This document shows, piece after piece, positions 24,996 to 34,158 of a stretch of DNA of 64,000 nt. Made by a program: the position numbers and the translations under genes. The DNA comes from Lederbergia citrisecunda. GTDB lineage: Bacteria; Bacillota; Bacilli; Bacillales; Bacillaceae_C. The notes below the pieces were generated by a model. It worked only from the letters and a program-made list of their open reading frames with translations. It was not told the origin of the DNA and did no database searches. The stretch is taken from the NCBI RefSeq assembly GCF_018343695.1, contig NZ_JAGYPJ010000001.1:1127001-1191000 (forward strand). Direction: 5' to 3'. How positions within the stretch are numbered: the first letter of the stretch is position 1; every line of letters begins with the position of its first letter.

Positions 24996-25670
24996 ATGAA
25001 AAAATATATTATTTTAATAATGGCATATCTTCTAGTTGTTGCGCCTAATAAATCAGGGGCAACAATTAGCGGGTACTATATAGTTTCGAAGTCAGGTAAG
25101 GATGATATAACTATGTATGCCAAAAAAATCGATGACTTATATTATGACTTCAAAATTGACTTTAAGGGAAGGATTGCATCAAGACCTTTTTGGATGAACG
25201 TTACAAACCCAACCTATGCCCCGAAAATATATTATGAAGACATCAACCAGGATGAAAAGAACGAGTTAATCATAATCCTGACGAAAGGTTATGGTACTGG
25301 TGCTTTAGATGAAGAGGTTTATGTATTTGAAACAGATTCTAATCGATTTGGTGAGGTACTTGTTGATAACCCCCTTGCAGTAGTATTAAAAAATACGAAA
25401 ACCAGGTTAACACTAACTGCAGCGAAATTAAGTATTGGAGACAAGCAATATGTTGTAAATATAAGTCCAGTAGGTATCAAGCCTGAGAATATATTTAAAG
25501 ATATATATTTTGGAAGCATTATTAAATATGAGTTAGAAAACAATCACCTTATCGCTAGGTTAGCTGCGCAAGTTTCTCTAGCACACTCTATTGGTGAAGT
25601 TATTATTACTTATGAATATCGTGACAAAATGTATCAAGCAAGATCAGTGGACTTTCGGCCCTACAAATAA
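24996..25670 (+). CDS. secreted hypothetical protein
   Basis: Predicted 224-residue exported protein with a signal peptide (KKYIILIMAYLLVVAPNKSG, cleavage near AT-IS). The segment YYEDINQDEKNELIIILTKG resembles a Ca-binding DxNxDxxxE-type loop as in FG-GAP/VCBS repeats, suggesting a surface or secreted beta-rich domain. No full family is recognised. The ATG at 24996 follows GAGGTG by seven bases; a GTG-type start 15 bases upstream is less likely. The stop codon touches the next CHR. Confidence 0.7.
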   Translation: MKKYIILIMAYLLVVAPNKSGATISGYYIVSKSGKDDITMYAKKIDDLYYDFKIDFKGRIASRPFWMNVTNPTYAPKIYYEDINQDEKNELIIILTKGYGTGALDEEVYVFETDSNRFGEVLVDNPLAVVLKNTKTRLTLTAAKLSIGDKQYVVNISPVGIKPENIFKDIYFGSIIKYELENNHLIARLAAQVSLAHSIGEVIITYEYRDKMYQARSVDFRPYK

Positions 25671-25671
25671 A

Positions 25672-25720
25672 GTTTGTGAATAATTGTACATAAGCTAACG
25701 GGAGCTTTTCTTGAATAAAC
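25672..25720 (+). repeat. CHR left half with long shoulder
   Basis: GTTTGTGAATAATTGTACATA, AGCTAACGGGAGC, TTTTCTTGAATAAAC. It starts one base after the stop of the secreted-protein gene. The following 250 bases hold an imperfect AGCCACTTGGATT/AATCCAGTGGTT hairpin (about 25770-25802) and nothing else. Confidence 0.7.
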
Positions 25721-25976
25721 AATAGTTGGTATACAATATTGGACGTACATAAAATAAAAAAGCCACTTGGATTGATATTTTAGTGGAATAATCCAGTGGT
25801 TACTACAATTAGAATATACCAACAACACTGGTAAAACTGATTAAATATATAAAGTAAGCTTTTTACTACAATAACAATATCAAAAAAGGTACATCTCCTT
25901 CTATATGGAGAGCACCCGTTGCTTTAAATAGATTGTTTCACATATCAACTTCTATGGATTGAGTGAAAGTATCTCT

Positions 25977-26555
25977 TTATTCACTTGAGAGGTGCTTTGC
26001 ACAGTTGAAAAGTTCACAGTTCCAATCTGAACCATTGTAATTTATTGTTGTCATGGATGTATTATGAAAAAACACATCAATATTTGTAGAAGGGATTAAT
26101 CCTTTTATTGTATTGCCAATTAAAGCCCCGTGACTTACAACCAATATTCTTTTGCCTTTATAAGTCTTCATAATTTCTGATAGAAATGAAGTTCCTCTGC
26201 GGGTTATCGATTTATCATCCTCAATTCCTAGGGATAAACTCTCCCACTTACTTCCCCACCTATTTATTCGCTCTTCAAGAGTGGTTCCTTCTGTCTCACC
26301 TTTATGCATTTCTCTTAATCGGTGATCTGTTTGAACGTCCAGACCAAGTGTTTTAGCCAGAATATCTGCCGTTTCTTTAGCTCTCGAAAGATCGCTTGAA
26401 AAAATCAGATCCCATTTCTCACTTTTCAATCGACTCGCCAATGCACGGGCTTGTTGACGACCTTCTTCATTTAGTGGTATGTCACTCTGTCCTTGCGCTC
26501 TTCTTTCAGTATTCCAGTCAGTTATTCCATGTCTAATCAATACAATTTGAGTCAT
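25977..26555 (-). CDS. histidine phosphatase superfamily protein
   Basis: Predicted 192-residue phosphatase of the phosphoglycerate-mutase-like fold. The catalytic His is in IVLIRHGITDWN (residue 9), with the usual Arg and Glu partners in SSDLSRAKETADIL and REMHKGETEGTT, and the second catalytic His in VVSHGALIG near residue 146. Relatives include PhoE-like broad-specificity phosphatases and alpha-ribazole phosphatase. Substrate unknown. It is codirectional with nothing nearby and runs against the local CHRs. Confidence 0.9.
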   Translation of the reverse strand: MTQIVLIRHGITDWNTERRAQGQSDIPLNEEGRQQARALASRLKSEKWDLIFSSDLSRAKETADILAKTLGLDVQTDHRLREMHKGETEGTTLEERINRWGSKWESLSLGIEDDKSITRRGTSFLSEIMKTYKGKRILVVSHGALIGNTIKGLIPSTNIDVFFHNTSMTTINYNGSDWNCELFNCAKHLSSE

Positions 26556-26745
26556 TATATCAAATTTTCTCCCTTCTCATAACGCCATCATAATTTACGA
26601 AAAACTTGAAACTAGTTCCCTATAATGACTTTTTAATCCGACATATATGTTTAATCTGTTAGAGCATACCAACACCATCAGTGTAGCCTATAAAATAATT
26701 AAAGCAAACCTTTTAAAATAATGATTATAGAAATGGAACGTTAGG

Positions 26746-26783
26746 TATTGAACTATCGGGACAGTTATGTTGAATAAAAGAAG
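26746..26783 (+). repeat. CHR minimal copy, degenerate
   Basis: TATTGAACTATCGGGACAG, TTATGTTGAATAAAAGAAG: one core joined to a right shoulder without a hairpin. Confidence 0.5.
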
Positions 26784-26800
26784 ATGGAATTTTTAAGGGG

Positions 26801-27385
26801 GTGGTATATATATATAAAATGGAAATTTGTAATACCAACGTTAATTGTAATCATTTGATATTCTTTATAAGTGGCTATAGATATACGGCGCTAAGTGCTG
26901 CCAAAAGTAATACTTTCCTTTCGAAGGATGCAGAGTTGATGGAAAAATATGATAAAGGCTCATCTGTTATTTTTTTATTTAAGAGCGAAAAACAAAAAAT
27001 ATACCAAACCGTATTATATGAAAGGTCAGGTCTGTTTTTCCGCAGTAGTACATCAACTAATAATCCGTATAGTTCTGATTAAATTCAAACAGTTGGAGGT
27101 ATTAGCTTTACCACCAAAAATGATGCAGCCACATTGCTGAGTGTAATCTCATATGATGAAGAAGTCGCATATATAGAGGCTGGTGTCGAGTCTAACTTAG
27201 AAAGAAAGTAAATAAACAAAGGGTAACGTATCTCTTTCTTGTTTCCATTCAGTGAACAAATTGATTTTCTTTACCCAACCGCATTTAATAAATAGGGAAA
27301 AAGGCTTTATTATTATGGATACCCCAAAGATACAAATGTATTTAAGAGCGAAGATTTTAAGTGGCATAAAATCGAAGGACAATAA
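26801..27385 (+). pseudogene. degraded hypothetical gene
   Basis: The first frame (TALSAAKSNTFLSKDAELME, IFLFKSEKQKIYQTV) ends at TAA 27080, continues in frame as GGISFTTKNDAATLLSVISY and EEVAYIEAGVES, stops again, and a third piece in another frame reads YYYGYPKDTNVFKSEDFKWH, ending at 27385. Two or more lesions therefore break one gene of perhaps 190 codons. No family is recognised. Confidence 0.55.
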
Positions 27386-27403
27386 ATAAATTTCCTTTTT
27401 ATT

Positions 27404-27535
27404 ATTGGGGGCAAGACTTAAAGAAGGGTTACTACAGCGACTCTTTTTCTTATTCCAATAACGGGTGCTATTCTCAAAAAGGAGAATAGCACTTTCCTAT
27501 TAAACTAACGGGCAGTTTAGTTCAATATGCGTTTG
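27404..27535 (+). repeat. CHR copy with two hairpin modules
   Basis: TATTGGGGGCAAGAC starts a first module (GGGTTACTACAGCGACTC, TTTTTCTTATT), then core AATAACGGGTGC, then a perfect 11-bp stem GTGCTATTCTC/GAGAATAGCAC (27465-27492), TTTCCTATTAAA and a third core CTAACGGGCAG with TTTAGTTCAA. Three cores and two hairpins in one element. Confidence 0.85.
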
Positions 27536-27605
27536 ATAAATTCTACAGTTCAATTAAACTATTGAAGCTTTTGTGTCGGGAAAGTGGTCTACTTACATAA
27601 TATTT

Positions 27606-27631
27606 TGCAACCATTCCTTTCGGGTTCCGTC
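27606..27631 (+). promoter_or_regulatory. ECF-sigma-type promoter
   Basis: TGCAAC (27606-27611), 16-base spacer, CGTC (27628-27631). This is the arrangement used by Bacillus ECF sigma factors of the SigM/SigV/SigX kind. It lies 48 bases upstream of the sigma gene, so autoregulation is likely. Confidence 0.7.
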
Positions 27632-27679
27632 TAAAGTTTGAAGGGGGTGTGAAGCATCATAGAAAACAGAAGGTTAGAA

Positions 27680-28207
27680 ATGGAACAAATTTTTTATTCA
27701 AAAGAAGAAACCGTTGAATGGTTGATGAATGAGTACGGAAAAATGATTGTCAGACTTGCATTTACATATTTAAAACAAGAGCAACTTGCTGAGGATGTTG
27801 CGCAAGAGGTATTCATTAAGTGCTATCAGAAGTTAGATACCTTCCGAAATGAATCATCTTATAAAACTTGGCTATACTCTATTACAGTAAATTTATGTAA
27901 GGATAGACTAAGGAGTTGGAGCTTTAGGAATATCGTTATCAATAATTACCTCTCCAATAGTAGTATTAGTAAGAAAACTCCCGAGTCGGATTTAATGGAC
28001 ATAGAGTCTAGAAGAGAACTTTCGCAGCTTGTATTAGAATTACCTGTTAAATACCGTGAAGTTATAATTTTTTTCTATTATGAAGAATTAACTTACCAAC
28101 AAATAACACAGCTATTAGGGATCAGCGATCAAACACTTAAATCTAGGTTGTATAGGGGAAGGAATCTCTTGAGAAAGAAGTTAGAGGGAGGGAGAAGCAA
28201 TGACTGA
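27680..28207 (+). CDS. ECF RNA polymerase sigma factor
   Basis: Predicted 175-residue sigma-70 family factor of the ECF group. Region 2 spans about residues 20-75 (LAFTYLKQEQLAEDVAQEVF, FRNESSYKTWLYSITVNLCK) and region 4 about 115-165 (LPVKYREVIIFFYYEELTY, LGISDQTLKSRLYRGRNLL). It overlaps the next gene by eight bases, so the two are translationally coupled, as for sigma/anti-sigma pairs. The ATG follows AGAAGG by six bases, and an ECF-type promoter lies upstream. Which of SigM, V, X, W or Y it is closest to cannot be read by eye. Confidence 0.9.
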   Translation: MEQIFYSKEETVEWLMNEYGKMIVRLAFTYLKQEQLAEDVAQEVFIKCYQKLDTFRNESSYKTWLYSITVNLCKDRLRSWSFRNIVINNYLSNSSISKKTPESDLMDIESRRELSQLVLELPVKYREVIIFFYYEELTYQQITQLLGISDQTLKSRLYRGRNLLRKKLEGGRSND

Positions 28208-29762
28208 TATATTAAAAAACTTAAAGGAAGATATGAACGATACTATTTTAAAAGAATTAGATTTCAATGAAAAAAACAAAGCAGCAGTAAGAAAAAGTTT
28301 TGGTAACAAATACGTACAAAGTAAGAAAAGATGTTTTCCGCATATGGGGTTAGTATTAAGTGTATGCTTCACCATTTTCTTTATCGGAAGTATCAGCTAC
28401 TTTGTTTTAAATAGTCTAGGTCTTAATGAACAGGAGAACCTTGCAGTTAATGAAAAGCTAGAAGAAACGAACGAGAAAGAGAAGTTCTCGATTATTGCAC
28501 AACCTGAACCGAAAGAGAACTTTGAAGATATGTCAAAAGAAGATATATTAACGAGACTACTTAACTCAGTAGATTATTTTGAAACTGCAGCTGGAACTTT
28601 TGAAACTTTTGATTCTTATTATGATGGATCAATAAGTAAGACTAAAATAGAGTACAAATATAGTAATAATAATGTAATTGGTGGATATGAAAAAGTAAAT
28701 GGTTACCCTGATGAAAATAATCCCAATTCAAATTCTGAAGGCTATGAAAATGAGCGTTATTATAACAACAGTACAATATGGATGTTAGATTTAAATCGAA
28801 ATGAATATGTTTCCCAAAACTATGAGTTAGGTGGTAAAAAAGATAAAGTTATTCCAAATGATGTCTTTCAAATTGATTTATATAAGATATATGATTCAGC
28901 AGAAAAGTTCAGAGAAAGGCCACCAGTCAGTGGTAATTTATTCTATTATGAATTTGTGGCAAAATATTTAAGGTATGAAGACCAATGGGAGATTGAAAAA
29001 CAGAATGAAGAACTACTTGGTCACAATACAATAGTCATTTATGGACATATAGATGAAAGCATCAAAGAGACTAATTATGTGCAGCCAGCTGAAAACAGTT
29101 TTCGTATTTGGGTTGACAAAGATACAGGAATCATTATGAAGAATGAAATTTACAACAACACAGGAGATGTAATCAGCTATTTACATCCATCTTCCCTAGT
29201 TATTAATAAAGTATATGAAGAGGAAGAGTTTTTACCTATATTAGACAAATATAAAGAAAGACATATACCGAATTTCCCTGTAAATGATGAAAGAGAAAAC
29301 GATATTGAAGTTATTGAACATGCTGATGCTATTCCTAGTAGTGTACAAAAAGTAATGGAAATTCAACGAGAAACAATTCCGTATTTTTATGAGTTCAATG
29401 ATACAAAAGTAACAACATTTTCGGCTAGTATTGAGGAGTATAAAGGACAAAAGCAAGCTTATGTAGTATATAGCTATGACAAGCCAAATACAGAGCAAGG
29501 ATCGGGTTCAAAGTTACTATATACAAGAATTTATCCTAGGGACTCAGTGGTTAGAACAACGGGAGACTTTAATTCAGAACTAGGAGAAGAGATAGAGAAC
29601 TTTACTTTGAATGAAATAAAATGGAGTGTATTTGAGATAAATGGGACACCAGATATTCACCTTAAAGGAGATAAAGATGGGATTATATATGAAATAGTTA
29701 CGCAAGAGGTATCTCTACAAGAAGTTAAGGAGTTACTAGCTAAATTGATAAGAAGTTCATAA
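28200..29762 (+). CDS. membrane-anchored anti-sigma factor-like protein
   Basis: Predicted 520-residue single-pass protein: cytoplasmic part of about 48 residues (DILKNLKEDMNDTILKELDF, basic SKKRCFPH), a membrane helix at about 49-71 (LVLSVCFTIFFIGSISYFVL), and a large outer part of about 440 residues. The outer part has an N-terminal region (SVDYFETAAGTFETFDSYYD) and a C-terminal region (IPSSVQKVMEIQRETIPYFY, QEVSLQEVKELLAKLI) reminiscent of DUF4367/LolA-like sensor domains of Bacillus anti-sigma factors. The zinc-binding HxxxCxxC anti-sigma motif is absent. Coupling to the sigma gene is the main argument for its role. Confidence 0.75.
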   Translation: MTDILKNLKEDMNDTILKELDFNEKNKAAVRKSFGNKYVQSKKRCFPHMGLVLSVCFTIFFIGSISYFVLNSLGLNEQENLAVNEKLEETNEKEKFSIIAQPEPKENFEDMSKEDILTRLLNSVDYFETAAGTFETFDSYYDGSISKTKIEYKYSNNNVIGGYEKVNGYPDENNPNSNSEGYENERYYNNSTIWMLDLNRNEYVSQNYELGGKKDKVIPNDVFQIDLYKIYDSAEKFRERPPVSGNLFYYEFVAKYLRYEDQWEIEKQNEELLGHNTIVIYGHIDESIKETNYVQPAENSFRIWVDKDTGIIMKNEIYNNTGDVISYLHPSSLVINKVYEEEEFLPILDKYKERHIPNFPVNDERENDIEVIEHADAIPSSVQKVMEIQRETIPYFYEFNDTKVTTFSASIEEYKGQKQAYVVYSYDKPNTEQGSGSKLLYTRIYPRDSVVRTTGDFNSELGEEIENFTLNEIKWSVFEINGTPDIHLKGDKDGIIYEIVTQEVSLQEVKELLAKLIRSS

Positions 29763-29811
29763 TGTTAAATAAGGTGTTAGTCCTTACTTTGGGTTAACAA
29801 CTTTATATTGA

Positions 29812-29934
29812 GTTAGTAAGGGGAAAGTAGAAAGTGCTAAAGACGAATATGTGATGTTTTTTACTCTGGTAAAGGACCGTCAAGATTGCTTTCTTGAAGT
29901 CGGAGATGAAATCAAAATATCAATAACTAAGTAA
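29812..29934 (+). pseudogene. short coding remnant (DUF3221-like ending)
   Basis: From just after a TGA an open frame of 40 codons reads VSKGKVESAKDEYVMFFTLV, then DCFLEVGDEIKISITK, and stops. It looks like the C-terminal part of a small DUF3221-type protein; the start and first half are missing. Confidence 0.4.
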
Positions 29935-29948
29935 GTGCCCTTCCTTGT

Positions 29949-29982
29949 TTTTCAACTAAAAGGGGCTTTAGTTCAACAAGGT
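29949..29982 (+). repeat. CHR shoulders fused
   Basis: TTTTTCAACTAAAAGGGGC then TTTAGTTCAACAAGG: left and right shoulders meet without hairpin or second core. A second right-half remnant, CGAACGGGGCAGTTTAG, lies at 30132-30148; both sit in a 248-base gap. Confidence 0.6.
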
Positions 29983-30182
29983 AAATAAAAAAAAAACGGC
30001 CCTTAAGATTAGGTAGATCACGGGGGCGAGCACCATGGGCAGTTACGTTCTACCCTGGCCACAGATAAAATAAGACCAAATAAAATAAGGTTAACCAGTA
30101 ATAGTTAGCATTCTGGCTAACTTTATAATACGAACGGGGCAGTTTAGTGTGAGGAGTGGATAATTCGAAAGGGTGTCTTGAT

Positions 30183-30473
30183 ATGAATAATCAAACTAAT
30201 AATTTTGATGATGTTCCAGCAGGTGAAAGTATTAGTCATGAACACCTTTTGATTTATTTGGAACAAGGTAGAGAAATTGAATTTGTTTTTCAAGGAAAGG
30301 AATATTTTATTTCTTATACTCCAGAAGGAAGGGCTGTATGGACACGGCAAACAAGAATAAGTGAGTATTTTGGTGAACGAAATAAAGATATTATAAATTT
30401 CACAAAAATTGATGGAACCTCTTTAGCGGATTTATTTAAACAGAAAAAAGCTAAGATTACTACTATTTTTTAG
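30183..30473 (+). CDS. small hypothetical protein
   Basis: Predicted 96-residue soluble acidic protein. A central stretch EHLLIYLEQGREIEFVFQGK and YFISYTPEGRAVWTRQT looks like a small beta domain; no family recognised. The ATG at 30183 follows AAGGGTG by seven bases; an upstream in-frame start at 30156 would lie at the CHR edge. Single-gene unit between CHR copies. Confidence 0.6.
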   Translation: MNNQTNNFDDVPAGESISHEHLLIYLEQGREIEFVFQGKEYFISYTPEGRAVWTRQTRISEYFGERNKDIINFTKIDGTSLADLFKQKKAKITTIF

Positions 30474-30489
30474 AGACACCTAAAATACA

Positions 30490-30580
30490 AGTTTGTGAAG
30501 GATTGTACTTAAAGTAACTGGGGCGATAGTCCAAGAAGGATTATCGCTTATTTTTGTTGAAGTTATTCAAGACTAAGTGG
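30490..30580 (+). repeat. CHR copy, GCGATAGTCC stem
   Basis: Long left shoulder GTTTGTGAAGGATTGTACTT, core AGTAACTGGGGCG, stem GCGATAGTCC/GGATTATCGC (30523-30547, one G-T pair) and TTATTTTTGTTGAAGTTATT. Compared with the reference stem, bases on both arms have changed together. Confidence 0.85.
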
Positions 30581-30656
30581 ATATTGCAAGGGTTTCCGAA
30601 TGGAGCGAGTGAGTGTTGGATTTTTGTTAGTATAAAGGCATAAAGGGGATTGGTCT

Positions 30657-31196
30657 ATGGCAATTAAGAATAAAAAGATTCTTTTTGTTGTTTTGGTAAT
30701 CATAGTAATTATTTTAATAACATTCATATTAAACGCTATGAAGAGAGAGTATGGTAATGATGAAGAATCCATCTTAAAGGTGATCAGATCAATTGACGGA
30801 TATAACTTTCAATCTATAAAAATATTAGAAATTAAGGATATAAAAAATGAACGGGTTGTTCCATTTTTAATGAATAATAATCCTGGTTATATTCAGTTTA
30901 CCAAGAATAAAAGAGGAAACTATGAATGGAAACATATTGAGAAGAGGGAAAATCAGTCTTTTGCTTCGTACCTGGTCAATCTCCACGGTGAGGAGCTACC
31001 TAATTTAAAGTTTTTGTTCGTGACTAATGAAGATAGTGAGATTGCAAAAGTAGAATTAGACGTGAACGGTCAAGTCTTTAAAAAGGAATTTAAAGTACAC
31101 GAAGATTTAGTAGCGTGGATCGATTTACCTAAACATAAATCTGCGGAATATAAATATAAGTATTATGATGAAAATGGAAAATTAATCGAAGAATAG
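30657..31196 (+). CDS. membrane-anchored hypothetical protein
   Basis: Predicted 179-residue protein: N-terminal membrane anchor (KKILFVVLVIIVIILITFIL, about residues 6-26) and an outer domain of about 150 residues containing GYIQFTKNKRGNYEWKHIEK and ELDVNGQVFKKEF, an immunoglobulin-like or beta-rich pattern. No Cys or lipobox. No family recognised. Start follows AAAGGGGA. Single-gene unit between CHR copies. Confidence 0.7.
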   Translation: MAIKNKKILFVVLVIIVIILITFILNAMKREYGNDEESILKVIRSIDGYNFQSIKILEIKDIKNERVVPFLMNNNPGYIQFTKNKRGNYEWKHIEKRENQSFASYLVNLHGEELPNLKFLFVTNEDSEIAKVELDVNGQVFKKEFKVHEDLVAWIDLPKHKSAEYKYKYYDENGKLIEE

Positions 31197-31218
31197 AAAA
31201 AGGTTTATAGGCTTTAAA

Positions 31219-31328
31219 AGTTTGTGAATTACTGTACTTAAAGTATAGGGGGCGTTAATCGAAGAAGGATTAACGCATTTTTTGTAGAAGTTCTTATTGA
31301 ACAAACTGGCAGGTTAGTGGAAGAAGGA
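31219..31328 (+). repeat. CHR repeat copy, full
   Basis: GTTTGTGAATTACTGTACTTA, AAGTATAGGGGGCG, perfect stem GCGTTAATC/GATTAACGC, ATTTTTTGTAGAAGTTC, degenerate second core ACAAACTGGCAGG, TTAGTGGAAGAAGG. Confidence 0.85.
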
Positions 31329-31503
31329 GTAAAGATACTTTGTATAGAAATTATCAATGGTTGATGAGATATGCGTTACTTTATAGAGGGAGGATAGTTC
31401 CAGAAACAATGGGAATATTTTGTTGTAATGAAGTTCTCTATTGCGAAATTCCCAAATAACTTACTTAATATTATATTAAGATCTTAGCTGAGGGGTGCTT
31501 TTC

Positions 31504-32363
31504 TTGTACAAACATCCGTTCTTCAATTTACTTTTGCACGGAGACGAGGAGCTTGAATCCATACTAGGAGCTTCCATTGCAGAACGATCAACACTTCATG
31601 AATGGCCACTCTCCTGTGTTCAACTCATTCGCATGTGTGATTCATCGACTATTATTTATAAAGTACAGTCTGAATTTTCCATTGAGGCTCAGTTTTATAA
31701 AGAAGCTAGTTCTTCTCTTTTAGTAAGATCCAGATCTATTGAGCAAAATGATACTCTATATGCATTGCTATTAGAAAATATCGATGCTCCTTGTTTATCC
31801 GACATTTCGATGGATGGATATTGATGAAGCATTGCGCTTCATTGATGACATTACGAATCAGATCTCCCAAATTGAAGGCAATCTCCCTTATTTATATAAC
31901 ATAGGAAGCCCATCTGACTGGGAACGTTTTAGCAGCTCGCTATTAAGAGACCTTGAAACATTAATTCAGCGTGGAACATTCCAAAAGACAGATCTAGAAG
32001 GAATCAAAAATAATTGCATCTTGTTGCAATCATTCCTCTGTTGCAGCAGCGATCGAATCCAGGAGCGGTTTAGTACATGGTGATTTGAACTGCGGCAACA
32101 TCATTGTACATCCAGAAAGAATGAAGATAATTGACTGGCAGCGACCATTTTATGGGCCAATAGTACTTAATCGAGCTAACCTGCTAGTAGAATTAGGTAT
32201 AGACGCCAAGCAATATGTAGACCCAGGGGTTATAAACTTACTGTACATACTGAGAATATCTTGGTTAACACAATGCGCGTTGCGCTGGTTCCCACAAGGC
32301 GCAGAAGGTTATGATATAGAAATCGACAGATTATGTGGACAATTTGTCAGGATGCCACAGTAA
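31504..32363 (+). pseudogene. APH/choline-kinase-type phosphotransferase, two frameshifts
   Basis: Three overlapping frames form one kinase-like protein of about 285 residues. The TTG at 31504 follows GAGGGG. Frame 1 (IYKVQSEFSIEAQFYKEA) runs to about 31800, frame 2 (EALRFIDDITNQISQIEGNL) to about 32030, frame 3 contains the catalytic loop VHGDLNCGNIIVHPERMKII and DW. The active-site residues are therefore still encoded, but the chain is broken twice. An intact relative of the same superfamily lies at 35348. Confidence 0.8.
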
Positions 32364-32731
32364 TCTTCCCCAACTAATGGATGCTTTTATTAAATAAACA
32401 ACAATAGATTATTCATCTTTCCTAAGTCCATTAAAATGCCAAAAATCCCTGCTTTTTGATTGGTAACAGGGATTTTTTCTATGTTTAATCAATATGATTC
32501 ATTTTGGAAACACTCCATTTAACTTTTGATATAAGTTACTTTACAATATTTAAAATATAAAACACCAATCATATTCTCTAATCGAGCTAGATTGGGCACC
32601 TTTTAGTAAGAAATATAAGAAACTCTTGAATACAGGGTGCTTGCTAGAATCTATGGAAATCGTATCATACAAATAATTCATTCTATATGAGAGTAAAGTT
32701 AAGACATCAGTTTTAGCATTTCTATGCGTTG
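32364..32731. other. gene-free stretch with bidirectional terminator
   Basis: AAAAATCCCTG/CAGGGATTTTTT at 32440-32477 can end transcription from both sides (broken kinase, MFS gene). Otherwise nothing is seen. Confidence 0.65.
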
Positions 32732-34006
32732 CTATATATTCATGATTCCTTCTTTAGTTAATAGACTTGAATGTTGTTTTTTAATAGTAATAACAAATAA
32801 GCTTGCTAATAAACAGAAAACTCCTGCCAAGAAGAATGCCCAAGTGTAAGTGTTGAAAAGTTTATATGTTAACCCTCCTCCATATGCTGCTACTGCAGCA
32901 CCTGCCTGATGAGAAGCATAAATCCAACCATAAACTATTCCACTTTTATTAGTGCCGAAGATCTGTCTAGAGATACTAATTGTTGGTGGAACAGTTGAGA
33001 TCCAATCTAATCCATAAAACACAGTAAAGATAATTAGCATAGTCATGGACCCATTATTTAATGCATAAGGAAGCATTACAAGAGAAGCCCCTCTTAATCC
33101 GTAGTACCAAAATAATAGCCATCGATTATCGAAACGATCTGACAGCCAACCGGATAGTGTCGTCCCTAATAGATTAAAGATTCCCATAAAGGAAAGAAAC
33201 GAAGCCGCTGTAACTAAAGGTACTCCAAAGCTAATGCAGTAAGAAACAAAATGTGTACCAATTAAACCGTTCGTTGAAAGCCCACAAATAAAGAAGCTAC
33301 CGGCTAATAACCAAAATTCCTTTACTTTCGCTGCTTCGAATAAACCATTGAAAGCTATAACAATGGGATTTTCTTTTTGTCTTTCATTGCTCTCTCGTTT
33401 TTCTTGTTCAAGTCCATAGGGAAGAATTCCAACTTCCTTTGGTGTGTTTTTCATAAATAAAAGGATTATGATAAGCATAATGAAAATAAGGACCATAATT
33501 AAACCAATCGCTGGACGCCACGAATAATTTTCTATAATAGTCGCCAAGACAGGAAGTAGAATTAACTGACCTGTCGCTGTACTTGCCGTTAATATTCCTA
33601 CTGCAAGCCCTCGCTTTTTCTCAAACCAATGATTCGCCACATATGGACTTATTACTGTTAAAAAAAGACTTGATCCTAGCCCAATAATAATTCCCCAAAT
33701 GATGATCAACTGCCATGATTGATTCATAATGAATGTTAGTATCATACCAGTCAGCAAAGTTGCCATAGAAATGATCATCATTTTCTTTAAACCCATCACA
33801 TTAAGTAATGCTGCCATAAACGGACCTGATATACCGTATAAAAACATACTAACGGCAAAAGCTAGTGCAATAACTGAACGATCCCAGCCAAATTCATTTT
33901 CGAAAGGATTTATGAAAACCCCTGATGATGACATAACGATTCCGGCTGTAATAATGGAGAAAAATGTTATGGCAAGAATAAACCAGCTATAGTGTATACG
34001 TTTCAA
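32732..34006 (-). CDS. MFS transporter
   Basis: Predicted 424-residue, 12-helix major facilitator. Features: helix 1 with SSGVFINPFENEFGWDRSVI typical of the monocarboxylate/oxalate-formate antiporter subgroup, the loop 2-3 region MGLKKMMIIS, GLAVGILTASTATGQLILLP in helix 5, a long basic central loop (EKRESNERQKENP), and loop 8-9 SGWLSDRFDNRW. It is transcribed divergently from a LysR gene 152 bases away, which probably controls it. Substrate likely an organic acid, but unproven. Confidence 0.85.
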   Translation of the reverse strand: MKRIHYSWFILAITFFSIITAGIVMSSSGVFINPFENEFGWDRSVIALAFAVSMFLYGISGPFMAALLNVMGLKKMMIISMATLLTGMILTFIMNQSWQLIIIWGIIIGLGSSLFLTVISPYVANHWFEKKRGLAVGILTASTATGQLILLPVLATIIENYSWRPAIGLIMVLIFIMLIIILLFMKNTPKEVGILPYGLEQEKRESNERQKENPIVIAFNGLFEAAKVKEFWLLAGSFFICGLSTNGLIGTHFVSYCISFGVPLVTAASFLSFMGIFNLLGTTLSGWLSDRFDNRWLLFWYYGLRGASLVMLPYALNNGSMTMLIIFTVFYGLDWISTVPPTISISRQIFGTNKSGIVYGWIYASHQAGAAVAAYGGGLTYKLFNTYTWAFFLAGVFCLLASLFVITIKKQHSSLLTKEGIMNI

Positions 34007-34158
34007 AATTCAACCATCTCCATTGTCTTCAAATAAAATCCTGTTTTCTAATGTCCTTAATCATAATTCATAACTTACTATCAGTAAAATTGAAATATAT
34101 GATATTATCCATTGATTATTTTGATACTATAGAAGCAAGAGTAAAAAAAGTGGGTGAA

